From assembly GCA_905178155.1 (NCBI GenBank), contig CAJINV010000003.1, positions 8,538,799 to 8,602,798 on the forward strand: a DNA stretch of 64,000 nt, written 5' to 3'. The translations under genes were made by a program, and so were the position numbers. Under the pieces are notes generated by a model. It saw only the letters and a program-made list of their open reading frames with translations, did no database searches and was not told where the DNA came from. Source of the stretch: Amoebophrya sp. A120. Its lineage: Eukaryota > Sar > Dinophyceae > Syndiniales > Amoebophryaceae. Positions 50,901-64,000 of this stretch are shown piece after piece. Every line of letters starts with the position of its first letter. Within the stretch, counting starts at the first letter, position 1.

Positions 50901-52630
50901 CAAGCACATCAAGCCAGTTCAATGCTGCCCGTCCATCCAGAAGGTGATACTCGTGGTCCTCTCTGTCGTCGTAGGCTTCATCCGTGTCGTCCCCCGCCTT
51001 CCGAGCAATCCAACGCTCTGCCTGCATTGGGTTAATAAATCTCCTTAGCCGAGGCTCCGGCAGTGCGGAGGGGCGCTGAGCCCCACGCGTAAAAATCGCC
51101 TGCAGTGTCGGGTCGGTAAGAATTTGGCGCCCGCCCACCTTCTTTGCGTTAGCGTCTTCGCTTTTGGGGTACATGGTAACCCAAAACGGGGCCTCGCTAT
51201 CGTCGCCCGATGCCGGTGCAACTGTTCCGCCGGTGAAAGTTGCCTCTTCGTCACCGTCCCCAGCCGGCCATGCTTTAGAGCTTAGACATCCGTTGGAATC
51301 TTAGTGGGTGACTTTGCGGCAATATTAGGGGACTTGCGTCAAGCAGCACCCGTGAAAACGCTGGCGCGCTCGCCCCCAGGAGACAAATCCCGGGCACAAA
51401 TGAAGACGAGAAAGAAAAATCAGACATCAACGGAAGAGGAGGCTCCAAAGAAGCCACCATACCTTTGGCATTCTTGACGCAGTTTTTCCTTTATTGAAAA
51501 GACGCAGGCTCCAGTCGCGAGGGGCTGCAAAATTTTTCACTGGTAATCTTGCAGCAAGTGCTCCTTTTTTCCCAACCGTACTTGGTGCGGCCAAGTCGGC
51601 CACCCCTGCTTTCGGACATTTATCACGCGGAAGTCGTTGGCTTTGACTGTGATTTTGTGGCGATTTTACGGCTAGGGCTACCTTCCAGGTTTAGACGTTC
51701 TAGTCCGAATGCTATGACCAATATTTTGGCGATCAAATTTGACGCCATAAAAGGAACATTTTATCGGCTGCAAAATCGTTCGCAATTTCTTGCTGTGCTA
51801 CGTTTTACGCGAAAGCCGCAACATGCGAGTTCGCACGAATAGAGACGGCGGTGGCAGTGCGAACTTTCTTGCCTGTCATATTTTGTAGCCGTCACGCACA
51901 AAAAAAATGAGAAACAAAACTAGAAGCGCAATCGAAGCGCCAAAGAAGCAATCGCATCCGGCTACTTCGCTGGCGCCCATTGCGTCACCGTACGCGCTGC
52001 CTCTTGCGCAGTGCGTCCCAACAATGGCAAGGTTGAAAGTACAAAAACAAAAAGAAATAAATATAAAGCGCGCCTCACGAAAGTTGCTGAGCATGATGCT
52101 GCAGAGGCAAGCGCGCGCCAAGCTGCCCATGCAATGGAAACAGTCGCACACCCCCAAGGCGGGCAAATAAACGAACAAAAACAACCGAGCTTTTTCAATA
52201 TTGCAGAAAAATCACCACGCTAATACCTAACGTCTGTCCAGGCTGTAGCAGGTGATGCTCTTGCTTGCGGCGGGTGCACCACTTTGTTAAATTTTTCTAT
52301 GAAGTCTCTCTGTTCCCCGTCGCGCGGTGGTGGAACCCATACAAACCCATCCTGATGTATTGCGTCCAGTGTGCCGCGCGGTAGCTGCTGTCCTACGAGT
52401 TTGGGCGAGCTGAAGAGCGACGCCGCGACTTTCTTTGTAAAGCGGGTATCCGTGTTCCGCGTCACGACCCACATCGACTCCCCAGGCGTGCTGTCACCAG
52501 CGGACGTGGTTATTTCGAGGCCATCGTCTAAAACAGCAGAGTTTTCTGCAATTTGTTCACCAACCACTGTCTTTATCACGCCAAACCAAGCCAGCCCGTT
52601 GATAAAGATCATCATTAGGTCGAACACATC
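38916..52630 (-). CDS. Giant gene of unknown function, 3' portion
   Basis: Exons, minus: 52225-52630 (CAG acceptor; DVFDLMMIFINGLAWFGVIK, hydrophobic; ends at a GT donor); about 50072-51296 (FWVTMYPKSEDANAKKVGG; two EPRLR motifs; ALNWLDVLVAAVF); 47536-about 49418 (FRFFVLAFLLRRLSLGVVG hydrophobic lead, then long helical text); 45268-46677 (HRYARLCNAWIAHH to EERFSQIG-like end); 39461-40344 (Lys/Glu/Ala start, then YYYGLIGCALAHNVEGG); 38916-39188 (LLLICCDDQSEEAKD, stop). The 50072/49418 junction is GT-AG and in frame (ASRMV-AFRFF). The next three introns are transposon-like inserts that splice in frame. The exons sum to over 1,700 residues. Motifs like EPRLR plus NWLD recur in exons 2 and 4, suggesting internal duplication. 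No enzyme family recognised. The junction between the first two exons is unresolved. Confidence 0.65.
39189..39460 (-). repeat. Introner with perfect 5-bp duplication (272 bp)
   Basis: AGCAT flanks both sides (39184-39188 and 39461-39465). Both ends read TATCAAATGCAAAA going inward, then, after 4-7 variable bases, CTGGGTCTGGAAGA. Removal of the insert and one AGCAT joins EFRQNMM to LRLRDLLLICCDD in frame. There is no GT or AG at the usable boundaries. Confidence 0.9.
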
Positions 52631-55600
52631 CTGAGAAACACACAGACACGACAATCCTACTGTGGGAGTTCCCTTCTTGCTTGTATCTCTTTATTTCTGT
52701 GCTCGACGACCTGTCCTAGACTTTTGGCCGCGAGCGTTGTGCCCGTGAGCTTCTTGTGTTCATTTCAAAGTATCAAGCGTTATCATGTTGGACCAAAGAT
52801 GTACACCGGCAAACCGGCGCACATTTTGCGGAGCCGAAGGTGAAGCGCCGGCGAACCTCCTACCGGGGTGTAGATGCCGCAGACCCAGACCTCACTGGGG
52901 ATGGGCTGCGTACACACTCCCCTCACAGGCAGAAGGCTCACGCCCGGTCGGCTTCCCTCTCCTCCGGCGGCTGCCGGCAAACCGGCGCACATTCTCAATT
53001 TGCACGGAGCGAAGCCCCGCGCGCCTGGCAGAGTTTGCGTTCACCGCTTGTGCTCCTCGAAACTCCGGGCCAACGCAGTTTGCGCCCACCTAAAGGAGGA
53101 CGCTCGGAACAGGTCGCCGAACACCTTCCCTGGCAGAGCAGGGTCACCCTTTCGGGTGAACGGGTTCACACTTCCTTTTCTTGGCCGCGTGTCTCGCACG
53201 CTGCTTGTCCGCCAAATGCTGCCGTCGTCCTGTGCTCTCCAGCATCTCCCGAGCGCCCTTGTACACTAGCCAAGGGATCCGCCCTGGCTCCAGCTCCTGC
53301 ACCGAGGTCGGGAGCGCTTGCTGCAGCGCAGCTATCTTCTCTAAGCGTGTCAGTGGATCGCTTAGGTTGCGAGCGCTGGCAATCCACGCCCAGCAAATGT
53401 CTCGACCAGCTGTGTCCTTGTGCAGTTGATGGAGAAGGATCTGCGACGCGAAGTTGCCGCATGAACCCTTCACGATGCTATAGCACTCGGCCGCGTTGTC
53501 GACGTGATGCACCACTAACGCGTCGCCGGGGGCGAGGTCCGCGGCGAAGAACAGATGCGCCACATGCGCGCAAAGGGTCTCGAAGAACGCGATGTCCGGC
53601 TTCAGGTGCGCCACCCAGGACGGCAACTCCTGCACGTGGAACGTGAAACCATGCCCGCGCGAGTGGTCTGCGTTCAGCATCAGCGCGCCAATGTAGATGC
53701 CGCGCGCTCGCGTGCAATACCGCCCCGGCCTCGACGGCTTCGCTTTTGTGAAGTCGTCCAAAGACGCGTCGCCATACACATGGATAACCCGGGATGGAAA
53801 CCCCTTGCGGATTATCTTTGGCCGAAGGCTACCTGCCTGCAGCTGCAAAAGGAGGACCGTCTCAAGCAGCTGTCTGCGTTCTCTTGGGTCCTTGATGCGC
53901 CTACTGAGCTTGTCGCTGCGCCAAACATCAAGACCCCGCACAACACCAACAGCACCTGCATCGAGCTGCGCGCAGTGTTGGAAGAGCCCTCGCACGGTCT
54001 CGACAGCCTCCCTAGTGGCACCGCGACGCCGTATTGCACCCAGTAAGCCGGACAGAAGCTCCTGGAGGTGCGCGACCTTCTCAGCCGCGGGGGCGACCGA
54101 CAGATACTGCTCGCACCTTGAACGTGTATAAGCCAGCCCGAGCGCCACCAGGCTCCGCTGCTGGATGTCCCTTTCGCCCCCGGACGGCAGGTAGTTACGG
54201 TCTTGCTTGGCCGCCTGCTGCGGAAAGCCACACAACGATAAAAACAGATCGACAAGAGCCGAGCTATGTGGCATACTTTTCACCCTATCCATGAGATGGA
54301 TATCATCTATGTACACTGGTGCCAGTTTGCGTAGAATACAAACCAGCACCAGCATGATAGCCCCTGAGCAGGCGACATCCTCATACACGGACACTATGCT
54401 ACCGAAAACTGTCACCAGGCTCTCGATGACGTCCCAACGCCGCGCCGCGGTCTTTCGCTTCTGGGGGACCAACCCGCTTGCGAAGGCTTCCTCCTCCTCC
54501 GCCGTGAGCCTGGGGACGACGAACACGCTTTTCGTCCTGTCCGCTACTGCGAAGTTGTAATAATAGGACTCCACGTCCTTCGTCTCGCTTGCTGGGATGA
54601 AACTGGACGCCACGTCCCTCTCAAGCATCTCAAGATCGGGATCGTCTTCAAACACAGAGGGCGGGGCGGGCTCGTAGCACGGCCGACCTGCGACGCCCGC
54701 GTCGCGCACCTCCTTCAAGAAAGTGCGCTCGTCGAAAATGTCCTGCGTGACGTCTCTTTTGCACTGGAACAAGGTGACGGGCCGAACGTTGCTACTCGCC
54801 AGCCGCGTCACGATCTCGCACGATGCGCGACCCCCCAAGAGCCTCATCCTCTCTCGAACTTTGACGCAGGCATTGTGCCTGCGCAGGTCAATGCAGAGGC
54901 GCGCTCTGTTCTTCTGCTTCACCGGGAAGCAGACAGCAGGCCGGGACTTTGCCTGCTCGACCTTGACCCACTTGCCCGTAGCCAACATCTTGGCCGCCTG
55001 GCGTTGCATCTCCTTGATGTCCCCAGGCTCGGCCCATGTGTCCGCGGGTATCTTGCGCGCCTCTTCAGCGCTGAATATCTCCGCTCTCTTTTGTTCCTGG
55101 GCCTCGTCACGATGGGGGAGGCCAATGTCATCCGCAACCGATACCCAAAGGCCCGAGGGGTCTATGTCCTCGTCGGTTTTGAAACCGGCGACGATCTTCT
55201 CTCGCAGCCCGAGAACCTTCCGCCTGCGCTCGGGCGAGAGGCTCGCGACGTCGCAAGCCCGGGCCAATAACCGAAGGAAGAAGGCCCACTGCTTATCTTT
55301 GTACACGAACCGAACATCTGCAGACATCTGCGCGAGCAGAGCCCCATTTTCCTGAGCTGAATCCGAATGGACTTGCAGTAGCCACCCTGCTAGCCGCTGG
55401 GTCGCGACGTTTATCTCATCGGCGGAAGAGCTCTTCACCTCGTCGATGACTGGCAAAAAGAAATCCGGAAGGACATCCCGGCGCCCGTATGTCCGCGCAG
55501 TATCGCGCTGCACCACCGCCCCCAGCGGGTTTCCCGGCCTACTATGGTCCTCGGCGCCCATTCGCGATAGATAGACTTCTAGATAGACTACGCGCAAAAG

Positions 55601-58600
55601 GAGAAAGAGCGCTTCGCTTGTTAAGGTTGGTAGGCCGGGCAGAAATCAATGTAAACAAAATCAAAACACAATCAAAAACACAAAGCAAGGGAATCAATAT
55701 GCTCAGAGGTCGCTGTGTGTCATATCATTCGAAAAGCAAATCAACCCACATCCCGGACCTACCAAATCAACCTCACCTCGTCCCGGCTTCTGCGACGCCC
55801 ATCTTCCTTACCCAACTGCGCCGAGACTGAACACGGCCCGAGGCCTTTGAACCGAACAAGCACAAGAGGGAGCCGCCCGCTGCGGATAGCAACTGAAAGG
55901 GCCTCCACCCTTGGCCTTCATCCTTGATGTACACAGCAACGGCATTCATCTTGATTGGACAGTAAAACGCTACCGGTTCCGCACAAAATTACATCGAGCG
56001 CGAGCACTGAGTGGCCAAACAGCTGGCAAGCTCAGTCGTTTCAACATTCATCATCGTGTGTTCTTGAGTGAGTGGTCTCTCCCGTCTGCAAAACATCTCC
56101 CCGAATCGAGTCGATGCGGCAAACCGGCGCACATTTTCGACCACCGTGCTGGCGTGTGATTCTTGTGGACGAGGTCCGGCAAACCTGCGCACATTTTGGA
56201 AGGACTCGTCGAGGGACTGGCGGAGGCGCACCTCCGGGACAGCATGCACCAGGCTTGCGGGGCATGCCCGGCAAACCAGCGCACATTCCTGACACGATGA
56301 GTTCCTGAGTGATATGATATCTACCGAAGTCATGGAGACGACAGTTTTCCTGAGTTACAGACGGCGGACCTAAGGCTCGGTCGCTTTCTCCTTCAAATGG
56401 CCCTCCGACAATCCGAAGCCCTTGCTCTTGTTGATGTACTGCATGAGACTCAAGCTCCCGCCATGCTTAAGCTTGCAGGCAGCTGCCGCCATAGGAGCAG
56501 GAGCCCTTCAAGTACAGCTCGCAGATCATGTCCCTCGCCTGCTTCTTGTTCGCCGGGGCGCCCGCGTCGCCACCCCCGGGACGCTTGTTCCCCAGGGCTT
56601 TCAACTTCTGCTCGAACCGCGCCTCCAACTTGGACAGCTTGGCATCCGTCGCGTCGTCGGCCTTCTTCAACAACAGCGAGCTCTTCACCTCGGTCTTGAG
56701 TCCGACGGTCAAAGCCATCCGGATGCGCCACTGGTACTGCTGCCCGGCCGCCACCCCGGCGGGGGCGGGCGCCATCACGCGAAAGGCACTCTCAGCGGAA
56801 TCCCACCAGATCTTGAACACGGCGGCCTTACCGTCGCCGGACTCATGTCCCTTGCCCATCGCCTGCGTCGTGATGAACGTGTGCGCAGCAGTCATGTGGT
56901 CCATCAGTATGGCCCCGATCGAGAGCAGGCAGGACACGAAGATGAAGGGCGTGAAGTCGGGCTCCTTCTTCACAACTGTGATGCACTTGGCTAAGGTTTC
57001 CGCCTCATAGTGGCGGCGCACCTTCGTGACCTGCTGGAAGTTGGGCTTGTACTCCTCGGGGACGTCCGCCACGGAGTTGTTGAAGGCCTGGATCTGGGCC
57101 GGGGTAGCCGGAACCGCGATGCCCGCGTCCGCGAACAACCCGGCAAGGCCCTGCGCGAGCGCCTGACTAGCGGCCATCCTGTTTTGTTCTGCTGTGATAA
57201 AAGTAGTGAACTACGGGTAGAATGCGATGAGGGATGCGAATTCTCGCTCCTAAGACTAAACGCTGAAACTGTTGCGACGCGCTGTCGTCGTGAGTCCTGT
57301 CACTGTTGCGAATTTTTGGTGCGGAACAATGTAACGAACTACCCGGCCAAGCCGCGGCGCGCGGTGCGCGGGGGAGCATTGATCGCGAAGAGTGTGTATT
57401 CGTTGAACTGTCTCAAATTTTTATCAATCATTTCCATCAGGGCGCAGTCTGATCTCAATCGTTGGAGGTGCATTTGCTCGCGAGATGATCATCATTGTAG
57501 CAGAGACGCTTGCACGAGTGGCCAGGGCAAAGCAAATTGCTCTGTCACATTCACTGCACGATTGCCCTCGTAGCGTAACTCTGTATCAATGTTCTTCCAC
57601 CTTCCGACCTGCGCGATCTCCTCCCGTGGCAGGCCTCCCTGCGCAGCGGCAGACGCTCCTCCGACCCTGAAGGAGTAGAGGTTCCACAGCTTCCGCCCGT
57701 CCTGCTTCTCCTCCATGTCGCACCGGCGGACTACCTCTTCCATGCATTTTCGCAAATGCGCGCCCGGTGCTGCGGCGTAGCCGGCCCACGCGTTATCCTC
57801 TATCGCATGAACCGGACAGAGCACCCGCCCAAGGCCCAAGGGCTGAACGGCACTGCAGCAGCAACGCATTCGGGCGTGCCAGCCTCGCTCATACTGGTCT
57901 ACTTTGGATTTACTGACAAATGAGTGGACGCGCCACTCCCCGCCCGCCTTGTAGACCTCCCGGGAGGTGTTCCTGAACTCATCGGGCCGCTGAAACAAAA
58001 ACCAGGCGGAGACGCAGAAGTCCAGAAAGACGCCGAGGTCGTAGGTCTTGCCCTTGGTAACGGCGAAAGGGGCCGCGCCTGACTTGATGGCGTCCACTTT
58101 CTTCCAAAATGACAGCAGGGCGGGATGCTGCTGCACCTGTATGACCCCCTTTTGCAGCTGCGTGAAGCAGCGGCTGTAGTCCTTCTGCTCTGCGTCGGTC
58201 AGTGGCCTGACGCAAGACATGCGGGCCTTGACATGTGCGAGCATGATGTGCCGCGACTTTGGGATGTTGTCACACCGCGCCAAGGCCGCGGCCGTGGCCT
58301 TGATCCTTTCGGAGCTCCAGGGCTCCGCTGGGTCCCACTTGAAGTGGGAGCAGATGGGTTGACAATACGTCTCGAACGCCTTCTGCTGCTGCTTCTTCGT
58401 CGCCGCGGAGAGTTTCTGGCCCTCGAACTCCTGGGCCAGTTCCTCAACTGCTGCCGGGTTCGCACTTAGTCCGGCGAGAACGTCGCCGATCTTCCCCGGC
58501 AAACCGGCGGATCTTCCCCGGCAAACCGGCGCACATTTTCTGGTGACTATCTCCGGCTACTGCCTTCTTCTCCTCCCGGACGAACCTCCGCTTCTTGGCG

Positions 58601-61600
58601 GGCTCATGCGGGTGACCCTTATCGCTGCCCAGCGGCGGGTCGCTAGATTCCTGAGGGCCGGCGCCCTGGCATTCCTGAGGTTCGCGCACGTCGACATCGC
58701 AGCCGAAGAGGACGTCGGCCCCGGCTCCGATCATCGCAAGGTAATCCGCGTCCATTTTTCTTTCCGTAGTTCTGGCTTTGCACAGCTTGAAAAAAAAATT
58801 CTTGGGCCCTTGCACTATGTTGAACTGCAACACCTGTACGGCTGTCCCTTGCCTATGGCTATGATCATCAACGAGCGCGGGATCTGGTCTACCTAATGAT
58901 ATCCATTATCACGCCAAACCAAGCCAGCCCGTTGATAAAGATCGTCATTAGGTCGAACACATCCTGAGAAACACACAGACACGACAATCCTACTGTGGGA
59001 GTTCCCTTCTTGCTTGTATCTCTTTATTTCTGTGCTCGGCGACCTGTCCTAGACTTTTGGCCGCGAGCGTTGTGCCCGTGAGCTTCTTGTGTTCATTTCA
59101 AAGTATCAAGCGTTATCATGTTGGACCAAAGATGTACACCGGCAAACCGGCGCACATTTTGCGGAGCCGAAGGTGAAGCGCCGGCGAACCTCCTACCGGG
59201 GTGTAGATGCCGCAGACCCAGACCTCACTGGGGATGGGCTGCGTACACACTCCCCTCACAGGCAGAAGGCTCACGCCCGGTCGGCTTCCCTCTCCTCCGG
59301 CGGCTGCCGGCAAACCGGCGCACATTCTCAATTTGCACGGAGCGAAGCCCCGCGCGCCTGGCAGAGTTTGCGTTCACCTCTTGTGCTCCTCGAAACTCCG
59401 GGCCAACGCAGTTTGCGCCCACCTAAAGGAGGACGCTCGGAACAGGTCGCCGAACACCTTCCCTGGCAGAGCAGGGTCACCCTTTCGGGTGAACGGGTTC
59501 ACACTTCCTTTTCTTGGCCGCGTGTCTCGCACGCTGCTTGTCCGCCAAATGCTGCCGTCGTCCTGTGCTCTCCAGCATCTCCCGAGNCCTTGCACTATGT
59601 TGAACTGCAACACCTGTACGGCTGTCCCTTGCCTATGGCTATGATCATCAACGAGCGCGGGATCTGGTCTACCTAATGATATTGATTTTGTCGGCGCCGA
59701 AGTGGTCGCGACGAGTGGGGATGTCGTCCCACCTCGCAGAATACGTCGAGTCTTGGTCGAGGTATCTACTTACTTCCATTCCAGTTCCTGAAAGCGGTAT
59801 GTCATCCGTGAAGTACGAATCGAAATCCGGCGAGAGCCGTAGCCCGGCGTACGCTGCGTTCACAATCGGAGGAGAAATCGCTATTTGGCGAAAGTCAAAC
59901 AGTTCCCCAGGAAAACGAGAAATCGGGGCAGCTTTTGCCAAGAAGTACCCGGCTGCAATTTTGTTTCGCCTACTTTTCGCCTCTTTTGCAGCCAAGGGGC
60001 GATGCAAAGAGGCCGGGTTTCTTTTCTCAGTTGCCTGGTGGAGGTCGAGGTCGGTCTCGATGCCCCGTCTTTGACTTTGGGCGTCCTCGACCATCTGCTC
60101 GTTTATTTCCGCTTCTATTGCTCTTCTGCTTGGCTTTGGCCAGCGCAAATTTGGAGAGCCAATTTGAATTTGTGCGGTCGGCCAGCGCAAATTTGGAGAG
60201 CCAATCTGTTCCGGCGTGTACACGCGGCCTTCCTCTTCGGCCTCACGGTCACGAAAGTTACCGATTCGCTCCCCCGCGCCAAGCAGCTTGTTCAGCTCCG
60301 CCAACACTTCAATCTCGTCGTTTGCGTGTGTCGGGAACCGGTTGGCGCGGCGGTTCTCGTCAACTTCCTTCAGCGGTATCTGGTGAAGAGGTTCTCGGAC
60401 ATGCGCATCCCACATCATGTGTTCCTGGTCCATCGTGTTTCTGCTTTTGGGCGAATCGGCTCCCCCGATATTTGGCGACAGCTTTTTCGCAAAATGCAAA
60501 CCAATTTGACGCTGTGCCGCCCACCGTATCTGATCTCTGTGCGCGTCCTACTCCGATGAACTCGCCCCCCACCCCCAAAACACTATTGTTATTTGGGTGA
60601 TCCAAAAAGCACACGTCGGGGGTTCAAATAGTTCCTTTTTTGGTGACCAAGTAACGCGTTTTTTTGTTTACGTGCCTCACGCTCTCCTGGACCTGAGGGC
60701 ATTGGCTTCTAAAATAGCGCAGCGCTTGACCTCAAAACCCTTGGTATTTCGGCGACAAAGTGCTGTCGGTATCTGCTTGGTCGCAGAGGATTTCGGCAGC
60801 GAGAACAGGACCGGGGTCGTCTTGGTAAGGTTCTTGGAGTAGTACTAGGCACCCGGCTGGGGAGGAAGCGCGCGCCGGCCGGTGGTTCACAAAGAGGTAG
60901 ACGGGCATGAAGTTTCCGTGCGCGTAACTTTATACACCAAGGCACGCCTCAGCTTTTTGGTGGAGTAGTTGGAACAAAACAGCTGGCGCCAGCGCCACAC
61001 TTAATTATTGGAATGAATTTTGCTGATCTACTCCAGCGCAGGAGAAGACATCTCGCGCGAAACTTCATACACCTTGGTATACTGCAGTCAGCGACGCAAC
61101 TTTTTTCGTCTTTTGTAGCCATCATGCTGCACAAGCAGATATAATGTCGGCGCTTCGCGTTCGGCAACCCGGATTACACTCGCCGGCGGCCCGGCGCAGA
61201 TTTTTGGCGCGTTCCACATCGAACACACCATGCGGATTAGCGATCAAAAGGCGCTCGCCGAAGTCATCGGCTTTGCATATTAATTACGGATAGGCTTTTC
61301 TTGCCGGTAAAATAACGGCTTTTTTGGCGGCTGCAAATCCATGTACTATCCGATTTGCGGCCCATGCACATGCAAAACAAAAACAGCCGGGGCATATAGT
61401 TTGCTGCATGAATGCAGCTAAAGATGACCAAAACTCCTGCTACTTTATGCCGTGGCATAGAACGCCACGCGCCGCATTATGATGCACTTTCCGCGGAGGA
61501 GGTGTAATAGATAACGCGCCAAAGATCTTCGCGAGCTTTCTAAATTTGAAGAAGCCTCCGCTCACGGCTGACAGCATGGCAAACGTGGCGCGGGCCCGAT

Positions 61601-64000
61601 GGTTCGGGGCGATGTATTTGGCGACGTGGTTGGATCGTGTTCTCTCATAAAGATTTACCACCCCTACTTATCTCCTATTGCTTTGCCAGGCACAGCATGC
61701 GTTTCTGCGGCGCCCCACGTCCTCTCGCTGTCGGGCATCTCCGCGACCAAATGCCGCGACTTTGTCGAAATGTTGAAGCAGCCTCTGCAGCCAAGCAGTG
61801 CGCTACTTGTACTTGGTGAGCAGATAGCGAAGCAATTGTGTATTTTCTGATCAAAATAAGGCGCGTCACTTGCTTACCAAAAGGCGCGCGTTTTCTTTTT
61901 GGTTGTTTAGTTATCCAATCCAAGAACGAAGCGAGCCCATTTGGCGTATGTCGGCGGTCCTCCCGGCAAGTCCACAGGACGCAGGCCCCGGCCCACCAAG
62001 GCGGAGCCGCAGCCGAGGAGAACCCAGCACAGAGAGCGGATGAACCTCGGAACAGGAGGGCCAGCCGACGAGCGCCAAAGAGGCGACAGCGCGGAAGTAA
62101 GATGTTAAATCGCAATTATAGAAGGCGTTGCGGAAGCCGCAAGGCAACGTCACAAGCGTGACGCGAATAGCAACAAAATGCTGCAGTAGCCAAAGCTGGC
62201 TAGTGTCACAAGCGTGACGTCACAAGCGTGACGTCACAAGCGTGACAAAAACTAGCAACAAAGATGTTGCAGGAGCCAAAGGAGCTGGCGGGCCAAAGCT
62301 GCCGGTGTCACAAGCGTGGCGTCACAAGCGTGACATGAGTAGGCAAAACTGCCAAGCGAGCAAAGCTGCTCAATAGCTGCGAAAAAAGCAGGAAAATCAA
62401 AAAGCTTTGACCTTCCATCGCGCGCCCGCTGCCCGATTCATGCATGTATTGGATCCAGCTAACTAAATAGCTCCCGCGCCAAGGCTCGAGCGACGCTCAC
62501 AGGCTCGTTTACTCTTTCCTTGCTGCGTATGCATTTTAAAAAGGGCATGTGCTTGGGTGGGACATAACACGGGCGTTTTGGGGGGGGTGGGGGGCGAGTT
62601 CATTGGCGTACGTCCGAGTTGATGTCGTAGTGCTTCGTCTTTGCCACTTTGGTGCGGCTGTCGCCGTCATTGTAGTTGCCAGATAGTTTGTTCTGCGTTT
62701 CGACATTGTCGGGCTCTATTGCCTTGACGCGGGGGTACAGACGGTTTTCGTCGTAGGCCTATGGGGGGAAAGCTGGGAAATGTTTCGCACCTATATCGTG
62801 CTAGCTCGCACGGCAGACCGTGCTAGGTATTACGAGATAGGCATGAAGCGCTTGCACTACTTTATTTTTCGTTGATACGTAACTGCGGTCCGCTGGAAAT
62901 GGTACGTGGCTGTCGCCACTATCGCCGAGCGGTGTGATGCCGTGTGCCTCTCTGCTCGCGAAATTACGGACGACGTGGCTGCAATACTGCTTGAGTTCGG
63001 CGTTGGGACATGTGCGGATGTCAGTTTTGCGCACGTACGTGCGTGCGAAGCGACTTTGTGAGATTGGCGCTTGCGCGCGCGCCGAGATTTTTGCGAGGAG
63101 AGCGCATGCATGCTTCCTGTTTTGGAAAGTGCGCGCTCGCGCGAAGAGTCTGTCCGGAGCGCACGCCACGCGTGCAACACTTAGTCTGCGATCGGGCGCA
63201 CGATCCTGCGATCTTGCACGTTTGCGATCGCAAGCGCGCACGGGAGCTCTGTTCGGACCGCGCGCGCGCGCAAGGCTTGGTCTGCGGTCGCACGCTCGAT
63301 CCTGCGATCTCGCGACCTTGATTGCGACTGCAAGATCGCAAGCGCGCGCGCAAGGCTTGGCTTGCGATCGCCGCGTGCGCGCGGGCCTACGACTTTGCGA
63401 TCGCGCAAACGTCTGCGCGTGCGCGTTCGCGCGCAAGCGCAAATCGCGCAAAGTTGCACGCACGCACTAGCACGCACGCAAAACTCACAGGACATCCAAA
63501 TTTTTTTGGGGCATACAAAAATTTTCCGGTGTCAAAATTTCATAATCGGGCAGTTCCAGTTCCTGTGGCCCTTTGCGCTCCTTGAAGACATATGTGTAGC
63601 CATCTATCATACGGTACCCGGTTTGTTGCCTTTTATCATCCTCCTGGTCCTGACCACCACCACCCATCCTGCGTCGATCTGTAACTACCTGCGACAGAGA
63701 ACCACTTTGCTCGACCCAACGGTCGCCGCTCTGAGTTTCCACTGCATCTGGAAGCTGGCTCTGCCAAGCGGTATAGAAGCCTGTGCCACTCAACAAAGTT
63801 CCGCCGAGAATCAATCGGTGGCTGTCGTCGACTTTTTGTTCTTGCGCATCCGGGTGGAGCCAGCCCTTGCCCTCATCTATGAATGGACAAGTTGATGTTC
63901 GCGACATATTGGCGAGAGGAATAAATCCGGGTTAGGTGCTGAATATATTCAGCGAAGGTGATGAATAAATTACGGCCGCCACCGCAATCTGTTCATCACC

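Overview
The window reads as nuclear DNA of a eukaryotic protist. Genes are split into many short exons with long introns, and conserved proteins (proteasome alpha-2, an amino-acid transporter) can be rebuilt only by splicing. Every gene I can support lies on the minus strand. Many introns lack GT-AG ends. Instead they have inverted-repeat ends and 3-5 base direct repeats at the junctions, and removing them restores the reading frame. Such introner elements are known from dinoflagellates, notably the syndinian parasite Amoebophrya. I infer an Amoebophrya-like alveolate; the genus is not proven.

Layout, all minus strand. 1480-5530: proteasome subunit alpha type-2, nine exons, four of its introns introner-like. 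7973-9743: hypothetical multi-exon gene. 9927-14077: AAAP-type amino-acid transporter, possibly with N-terminal exons up to 15.8 kb. 16.2-17.8 kb: weak exon candidates. 18655-20474: acidic hypothetical protein. 21945-28370: long Gln/Pro/Ser-rich protein with cold-shock-like segments. 30138-34905: Lys/Glu- and Pro-rich, possibly RNA-associated protein. 38916-52630, probably continuing upstream at 59672-63907: a very large gene of unknown function whose introns are mobile elements of 272 bp, 858 bp, 2.06 kb and 4.92 kb.

One intron of the giant gene (about 52631-59671) holds a tyrosine-recombinase retrotransposon of the DIRS type: RT-RNase H, a Gag-like ORF with a damaged CCCH finger, and a tyrosine recombinase, in the order YR-Gag-RT. 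That order is a circular permutation of the usual one. A 20-bp motif with a CCGG...CCGG palindrome recurs in its non-coding parts. The intron ends are duplicated in tandem beside a single N (59587), meaning either a real tandem duplication or an unresolved assembly join.

The main observation is that one genome segment shows introns built from inverted-repeat elements over nearly a 30-fold size range (169 bp to 4.9 kb), most of them removable in frame at their target-site duplications.
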